From positions 166,727 to 217,556 of the forward strand of contig NZ_LFIQ01000076.1 in the NCBI RefSeq assembly GCF_001189245.1: 50,830 nucleotides of DNA, written 5' to 3'. Origin of the DNA: Bradyrhizobium pachyrhizi. GTDB lineage: Bacteria; Pseudomonadota; Alphaproteobacteria; Rhizobiales; Xanthobacteraceae. The notes under the pieces are model-generated. The model was given only the letters and a program-made list of their open reading frames with translations. It had not been told where the DNA came from and searched no databases. The position numbers and the translations under genes were made by a program. Below are positions 46,915 through 50,830 of the stretch, piece by piece (positions within the stretch are counted from its first letter, which is position 1; each line of letters starts with the position of its first letter).

Positions 46915-47799
46915 ATGAGATTGATCCTTTTGGGGCCGCCGGGCTCGGGCAAGGGAACCCAGGCGCAGCGGCTGGTGCACAGGCACGGCATCGTCCAGCT
47001 CTCGACCGGTGAGATGCTGCGCGCTGCGGTCGCCGCGGGCACGCCGATCGGCTTGCAGGCCAAGGAGATCATGGCCAATGGCGGCCTGGTTCCCGACGAG
47101 GTGGTGGTGGGAATCATCGCCGACCGAATCGAGGAGCCCGATGCCAAGAAGGGCTTCATTCTCGACGGCTTCCCGCGCACCGTGCCGCAGGCCGAGGCGC
47201 TCGACGATCTGCTCCGGAAAAAGCACCTCAAGCTCGACGCTGTGGTTGAGCTCCGCGTCAACGAGAGCGCGCTGCTCGCCCGCGTTGAGAAGCGTGCCGA
47301 GGAAACCCGCGCGCGCGGCGAGGAAGTCCGCCTCGACGACACGCCGGAAGTGCTGACCAAGCGCCTGGCGCAGTACCGTTCGCTGACGGAGCCGCTGATT
47401 CACTATTATTCGGAGCGGCGGAAGCTGCTGACGGTCGATGGCATGATGACCATCGAGCACGTCACCCGCGAGATCAACCGGATCCTGACCGCGCTCGGCG
47501 CGCTGGAACCGAAGGATCATGAGGATCACGCCCCCAAGGCGGCTAAAAAGGCCGCCAAGGCGACCATGAAGGCCAGCAAGAAGCCGGCCAAGAAGGTAGC
47601 TAAATCAGCCAAAAAGGCCGCCAAACCCGCCAGGAAAGCTGCCAAGGCGCCCTCCAAGACCAAGGCGCCCAAGAAAACCGTGAAGAAGGCCGCGAAGAAG
47701 GCGGTAAAGAATGCCGCCAGCGCCGCGAAAGCCCGCAAGGGAGCAAAGACCGCCAAAAAGGCGGCAAAAAAGCTCACGAAAAAGCGAGCTAAACGCTAG
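46915..47799 (+). CDS. adk: Adenylate kinase with histone-H1-like C-terminal tail
   Basis: A 294-residue protein. Residues 1 to about 200 are a short-lid adenylate kinase (ATP + AMP to 2 ADP): P-loop GPPGSGKGT (7-15), AMP site [10 protein letters not shown] (30-39) and DGFPRT (84-89), and a short lid near 128-142. Residues 208-294 are a low-complexity basic tail with 34 Lys and 4 Arg in 87 residues, many Ala and Pro, and no acidic residue, in repeats such as AKKAAK and KKPAKK. Such tails resemble bacterial H1-like DNA-binding domains. Ordinary Adk is about 190-220 residues, so the tail is an addition. No stop or shift separates the parts. The place between secY and rpsM is standard. Confidence 0.95.
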   Translation: MRLILLGPPGSGKGTQAQRLVHRHGIVQLSTGEMLRAAVAAGTPIGLQAKEIMANGGLVPDEVVVGIIADRIEEPDAKKGFILDGFPRTVPQAEALDDLLRKKHLKLDAVVELRVNESALLARVEKRAEETRARGEEVRLDDTPEVLTKRLAQYRSLTEPLIHYYSERRKLLTVDGMMTIEHVTREINRILTALGALEPKDHEDHAPKAAKKAAKATMKASKKPAKKVAKSAKKAAKPARKAAKAPSKTKAPKKTVKKAAKKAVKNAASAAKARKGAKTAKKAAKKLTKKRAKR

Positions 47800-47805
47800 G
47801 AGCGG

Positions 47806-47834
47806 TTGACGAAACCGACATGAATCCTTTAATA
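47806..47834 (+). promoter_or_regulatory. Sigma-70 promoter candidate upstream of rpsM
   Basis: TTGACG (47806-47811) and TTAATA (47829-47834) are spaced by 17 bases and start 7 bases after the adk stop. It would give rpsM-rpsK-rpoA-rplQ an independent promoter with about 150 bases of leader. Confidence 0.6.
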
Positions 47835-47988
47835 AGCCCCGCATCCAAGTTGGATAGTTTTATGACGATGCCGGGCCCCGAAGGACATGAGGGGAGGGCG
47901 TCGTGTTCGCGTTTGTGGACACAAGCCCGAGAGAGCAAGAACTTGAGAAGCCCGAATCCGTGATGGATCGGCGACAGGAGAGAAGTCC

Positions 47989-48357
47989 GTGGCCCGTATT
48001 GCCGGCGTGAACATTCCTACCAACAAGCGCGTCCTGATCGCGCTTCAGTACATCCATGGCATCGGCCAGAAGAACGCGGCCGACATCATGGAGAAGGTCA
48101 AGATCCCGGTGGACCGTCGCGTCAACCAACTGACCGACCAGGAAGTCCTGCAGATCCGCGAAGTGATCGACCGCGACTATCTGGTCGAGGGCGACCTCCG
48201 TCGTGAGGTCGGCATCAACATCAAGCGGCTGATGGACCTCGGCTGCTACCGCGGCCTGCGTCATCGCCGCGGTCTGCCGGTGCGCGGCCAGCGCACCCAC
48301 ACTAATGCGCGCACGCGCAAGGGGCCGGCCAAGGCGATCGCCGGCAAGAAGAAGTAA
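47989..48357 (+). CDS. rpsM: 30S ribosomal protein S13
   Basis: A 122-residue S13 of the 30S head, contacting the P-site tRNA. It begins with GTG ([20 protein letters not shown]), preceded by [27 protein letters not shown] is the conserved C-terminal block. Confidence 0.97.
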   Translation: MARIAGVNIPTNKRVLIALQYIHGIGQKNAADIMEKVKIPVDRRVNQLTDQEVLQIREVIDRDYLVEGDLRREVGINIKRLMDLGCYRGLRHRRGLPVRGQRTHTNARTRKGPAKAIAGKKK

Positions 48358-48362
48358 GTTTT

Positions 48363-48414
48363 GCGAATTGCAGGTGGGGAGTAGCGAATGGAAATTCGCT
48401 ACTCGCCATTTGCG
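48363..48414. repeat. Palindromic repeat between rpsM and rpsK
   Basis: AGTAGCGAAT and ATTCGCTACT are exact arms around a 4-base loop, extended outward to GGGG/CGCC with a mismatch. The unit AGTAGCGAATGG is shared with the element between tuf and rpsJ, so the two belong to one family. Confidence 0.8.
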
Positions 48415-48471
48415 TTTTGAGGTGTAGCCGCTGGCACTACGGCGGCGTCGAGATCACAGGAAAGGTTTGAA

Positions 48472-48861
48472 ATGGGCAAGGAAGCCACCCGCGTACGCCG
48501 CCGCGAACGCAAGAACATCGCCTCCGGCATCGCGCACGTGAATTCGTCGTTCAACAACACGACCATCACCATCACCGACGCGCAGGGCAACACCATCGCC
48601 TGGTCGTCGGCCGGCACCATGGGCTTCAAGGGCTCGCGCAAGTCGACCCCCTATGCCGCGCAGGTCGCGGCCGAAGACGTCTCCAAGAAGGCGCAGGAAC
48701 ACGGCATGCGCACGCTGGAGGTAGAAGTGGCCGGCCCGGGTTCGGGCCGTGAGTCGGCGCTCCGCGCGCTGCAGGCTGCGGGCTTCACCGTCACCTCGAT
48801 CCGCGACGTGACCACCATCCCGCACAATGGCTGCCGTCCGCGCAAGCGTCGGCGCGTTTGA
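48472..48861 (+). CDS. rpsK: 30S ribosomal protein S11
   Basis: A 129-residue S11 of the 30S platform. [20 protein letters not shown] and the C-terminal [17 protein letters not shown] are diagnostic. Spacers of 114 and 119 bases flank it, the first filled by a palindromic repeat. Confidence 0.97.
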   Translation: MGKEATRVRRRERKNIASGIAHVNSSFNNTTITITDAQGNTIAWSSAGTMGFKGSRKSTPYAAQVAAEDVSKKAQEHGMRTLEVEVAGPGSGRESALRALQAAGFTVTSIRDVTTIPHNGCRPRKRRRV

Positions 48862-48980
48862 TCTGTAAGTCGCGGGCGGCCTCTGGCCGCCCTGCGATGG
48901 TTTTTGGAATTGACCGCGCGGACTGATCCGCGATCTCCAACGCCGGGTTCGGCCATTCGATTTGGCCCTATGACCGGCAA

Positions 48981-50012
48981 ATGGGTGAAACAGTGACGAT
49001 CCAGAAAAATTGGCAAGAACTCATTCGACCGAACAAGCTGCAGGTGACGCCCGGCTCGGACGCGAGCCGGTTCGCCACCGTGGTCGCCGAACCGCTCGAG
49101 CGTGGCTTCGGCCAGACGCTCGGCAACGCGCTGCGCCGCATCCTGTTGTCCTCGCTGCAGGGCGCGGCGGTGCAGTCGGTGCATATCGACGGCGTGCTGC
49201 ACGAGTTCTCCTCGATCGCCGGTGTCCGTGAAGACGTCACCGACATCGTCCTCAACATCAAGGACATCTCGATCAAGATGCAGGGCGAAGGCCCGAAGCG
49301 CATGGTCGTGAAGAAGCAGGGCCCGGGCGCCGTCACCGCCGGCGACATCCAGACCGTCGGCGATGTCACGGTGCTCAACCCCGACCTGCAGCTCTGCACG
49401 CTGGACGACGGCGCCGAGATCCGCATGGAGTTCACGGTCACGACCGGCAAGGGCTATGTCGCCGCCGAGCGCAACCGTCCCGAGGATGCTCCGATCGGCC
49501 TGATCCCGGTCGACAGCCTGTTCTCGCCGGTCCGCAAGGTCTCCTACAAGGTCGAGAACACCCGTGAGGGCCAGATCCTCGACTACGACAAGCTCACCAT
49601 GACGATCGAGACCAACGGCGCGATCACGCCGGAGGACGCGGTGGCCTACGCCGCGCGCATCCTGCAGGATCAGCTCAACGTGTTCGTCAACTTCGAAGAG
49701 CCGCGCAAGGAAGTCACGCAGGAGATCATCCCCGATCTCGCGTTCAACCCGGCGTTCCTCAAGAAGGTCGACGAACTCGAGCTGTCGGTGCGTTCGGCAA
49801 ACTGCCTGAAGAACGACAACATCGTCTACATCGGCGACCTCGTGCAGAAGTCGGAAGCGGAAATGCTCCGCACCCCGAACTTCGGCCGCAAGTCGCTGAA
49901 CGAGATCAAGGAAGTGCTGGCCCAGATGGGTCTGCACCTCGGCATGGAAGTGCCGGGCTGGCCGCCGGAGAACATCGACGAGCTCGCCAAGCGCTTCGAG
50001 GATCACTACTGA
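48981..50012 (+). CDS. rpoA: DNA-directed RNA polymerase subunit alpha
   Basis: A 343-residue alpha subunit. The N-terminal assembly domain (to about 235) has [20 protein letters not shown]. The C-terminal domain holds [20 protein letters not shown], with the Arg that contacts UP elements. The ATG at 48981 is used; a GTG at 48993 would give a protein four residues shorter. Confidence 0.97.
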   Translation: MGETVTIQKNWQELIRPNKLQVTPGSDASRFATVVAEPLERGFGQTLGNALRRILLSSLQGAAVQSVHIDGVLHEFSSIAGVREDVTDIVLNIKDISIKMQGEGPKRMVVKKQGPGAVTAGDIQTVGDVTVLNPDLQLCTLDDGAEIRMEFTVTTGKGYVAAERNRPEDAPIGLIPVDSLFSPVRKVSYKVENTREGQILDYDKLTMTIETNGAITPEDAVAYAARILQDQLNVFVNFEEPRKEVTQEIIPDLAFNPAFLKKVDELELSVRSANCLKNDNIVYIGDLVQKSEAEMLRTPNFGRKSLNEIKEVLAQMGLHLGMEVPGWPPENIDELAKRFEDHY

Positions 50013-50015
50013 TAT

Positions 50016-50097
50016 CGTCATTCCGGGGCGATGCGCAGCATCGAACCCGGAATCTCGAGATTCCGGGTTCGGCTCTGCGAGCCGCCCCGGAATGACG
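50016..50097. repeat. Nested palindrome between rpoA and rplQ
   Basis: Outer arms CGTCATTCCGGGGCG (50016-50030) and CGCCCCGGAATGACG (50083-50097) are exact complements. Inside, 50043-50070 is a perfect 28-base palindrome with arms GAACCCGGAATCTC and no loop. I recognise the outer arms as a common Bradyrhizobium intergenic repeat. It begins 4 bases after the rpoA stop. Confidence 0.88.
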
Positions 50098-50174
50098 TCC
50101 GGGCGAACGCAGGATGCCCACCTGCAAAACTTGTCGCTGAACCACCGCGGCAGAATTGAAGAAGGAAGAAGTCA

Positions 50175-50591
50175 ATGCGTCACGGCAAGGTTCATCGGAA
50201 GCTCAACCGCACCGCCGAGCATCGGCGTGCGATGTTCGCCAACATGGCGGCCGCGCTGATCAAGCACGAGCAGATCGTCACCACGCTGCCGAAGGCCAAG
50301 GAACTGCGGCCGATCGTCGAGAAGCTCGTCACCCTCGGCAAGAAGGGCGGCCTCGCCCTGCGCCGCCAGGCGATCTCGGAGCTGCGCGACGTCGATCAGG
50401 TCAGGAAGCTGTTCGACACGCTGGCGACCCGCTACAAGGACCGCCAGGGCGGCTACACCCGCATCATCAAGGCCGGCTTCCGCTACGGCGACAACGCGGC
50501 GATGGCCGTGATCGAGTTCGTCGACCGCGACGTCGACGCCAAGGGCCAGGATTCCGGTCCGACGCAGGACAAGGAGGCCGAGGCGGCGTAA
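50175..50591 (+). CDS. rplQ: 50S ribosomal protein L17
   Basis: A 138-residue L17, slightly longer than the 127 residues of E. coli. [20 protein letters not shown] and the [20 protein letters not shown] region are diagnostic. The extra C-terminal residues ([15 protein letters not shown]) are poorly conserved. The stop lies in the first unit of a 24-bp tandem repeat. It ends the alpha operon. Confidence 0.97.
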   Translation: MRHGKVHRKLNRTAEHRRAMFANMAAALIKHEQIVTTLPKAKELRPIVEKLVTLGKKGGLALRRQAISELRDVDQVRKLFDTLATRYKDRQGGYTRIIKAGFRYGDNAAMAVIEFVDRDVDAKGQDSGPTQDKEAEAA

Positions 50592-50651
50592 GCCGCTCTC
50601 GCTGAGGCGGCGCAGGCCGCTCTCACTGAGGCGGCGCAGGCTGCTCTCGAG
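50580..50651 (+). repeat. Three 24-bp tandem repeats spanning the rplQ stop codon
   Basis: Units at 50580-50603, 50604-50627 and 50628-50651 share GAGGCGGCG-nnn-GC-GCTCTC. The variable triplet is TAA (the rplQ stop) in unit 1 and CAG in units 2 and 3. The repeat therefore reaches from the last codons of rplQ into the 3' untranslated region. Confidence 0.88.
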
Positions 50652-50665
50652 CCAGGTTTTGAAAG

Positions 50666-50693
50666 CGGCGCCTTCGGGCGCCGTTTTTGTTTT
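50666..50693 (+). terminator. Intrinsic terminator after rplQ
   Basis: CGGCGCC-TTCG-GGCGCCG is a 7-bp stem capped by the very stable TTCG tetraloop and followed by TTTTTGTTTT. It ends the alpha operon and probably the whole ribosomal gene run. Confidence 0.93.
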
Positions 50694-50711
50694 GGTGGCG
50701 TCGCTCTATCC

Positions 50712-50830
50712 CCGTCGTCGTCCTGGCGAAAGCCAGGACCCACACCACGGGATCTATCAAGCCGGCACGGTGGCCGACGCCGGCTTCATCATCAACGCAG
50801 GTGGTAATGGGTCCCCTGAGTTCGCAAACG
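50712..50830. repeat. Palindromic intergenic repeat, cut by window end
   Basis: GTCCTGGC-GAAA-GCCAGGAC (50720-50739) is an 8-bp hairpin followed by CCCACACCACGG, and near the end GTGGTAATGGGTCC is its approximate reverse complement. I recognise this layout as another dispersed Bradyrhizobium-type repeat. The right end probably lies beyond the window. Confidence 0.65.

Noticed and set aside
50580..50651. Short CRISPR-like array after rplQ
   Set aside because: The 24-bp units are directly adjacent without spacers and begin inside rplQ, so this is a simple tandem duplication.

Overview
The window looks like chromosomal DNA of an alphaproteobacterium of the Bradyrhizobium group (Nitrobacteraceae). 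The grounds are the very high GC content, the protein sequences of RpoA, NusG, L10 and L16, and several GC-rich intergenic palindromes that I recognise from Bradyrhizobium chromosomes. The genus is an inference from memory; no search was run. I see no phage, insertion sequence, transposase or CRISPR array.

Left part (1-9700): accessory metabolism and regulation. It holds the 3' part of an SDR oxidoreductase, a serine beta-lactamase-like hydrolase (minus), tRNA-Trp(CCA), and a divergent module. That module is a branched-chain-amino-acid-type binding protein (minus) facing a FadR-type GntR regulator and an acyl-CoA ligase (plus), with two perfect 13-bp palindromes between them that look like the regulator's operators. 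A DUF3313-like lipoprotein (minus) and an OmpR-type two-component pair follow.

Middle part (9700-25140): secE-nusG and rplK-rplA, closed by a strong terminator, then rplJ-rplL-rpoB-rpoC, also closed by a terminator. Between rplA and rplJ sit a D-2-hydroxyacid dehydrogenase and a three-gene minus-strand operon (membrane protein, carboxymuconolactone-decarboxylase-like protein, ECF41-type sigma factor) with a candidate self-recognised promoter.

Insert between rpoC and rpsL (25141-31540): an unusual fusion of a FAD amine-oxidase-like domain to a SAM methyltransferase domain, an ABC exporter half-transporter with polyacidic tails at both ends, and a convergent flavoprotein monooxygenase-like gene with an operator-like palindrome upstream. 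Together they are the best candidate here for an undescribed pathway, although no substrate can be named.

Right part (31540-50700): the str, S10, spc and alpha ribosomal operons run head to tail on the plus strand: rpsL-rpsG-fusA-tuf-rpsJ-rplC-rplD-rplW-rplB-rpsS-rplV-rpsC-rplP-rpmC-rpsQ-rplN-rplX-rplE-rpsN-rpsH-rplF-rplR-rpsE-rpmD-rplO-secY-adk-rpsM-rpsK-rpoA-rplQ. A TTCG-loop terminator follows rplQ. Oddities are an adenylate kinase with a histone-H1-like Lys/Ala tail, palindromic repeats between tuf/rpsJ, rplO/secY, rpsM/rpsK and rpoA/rplQ, and a 24-bp tandem repeat that starts inside rplQ and spans its stop codon.
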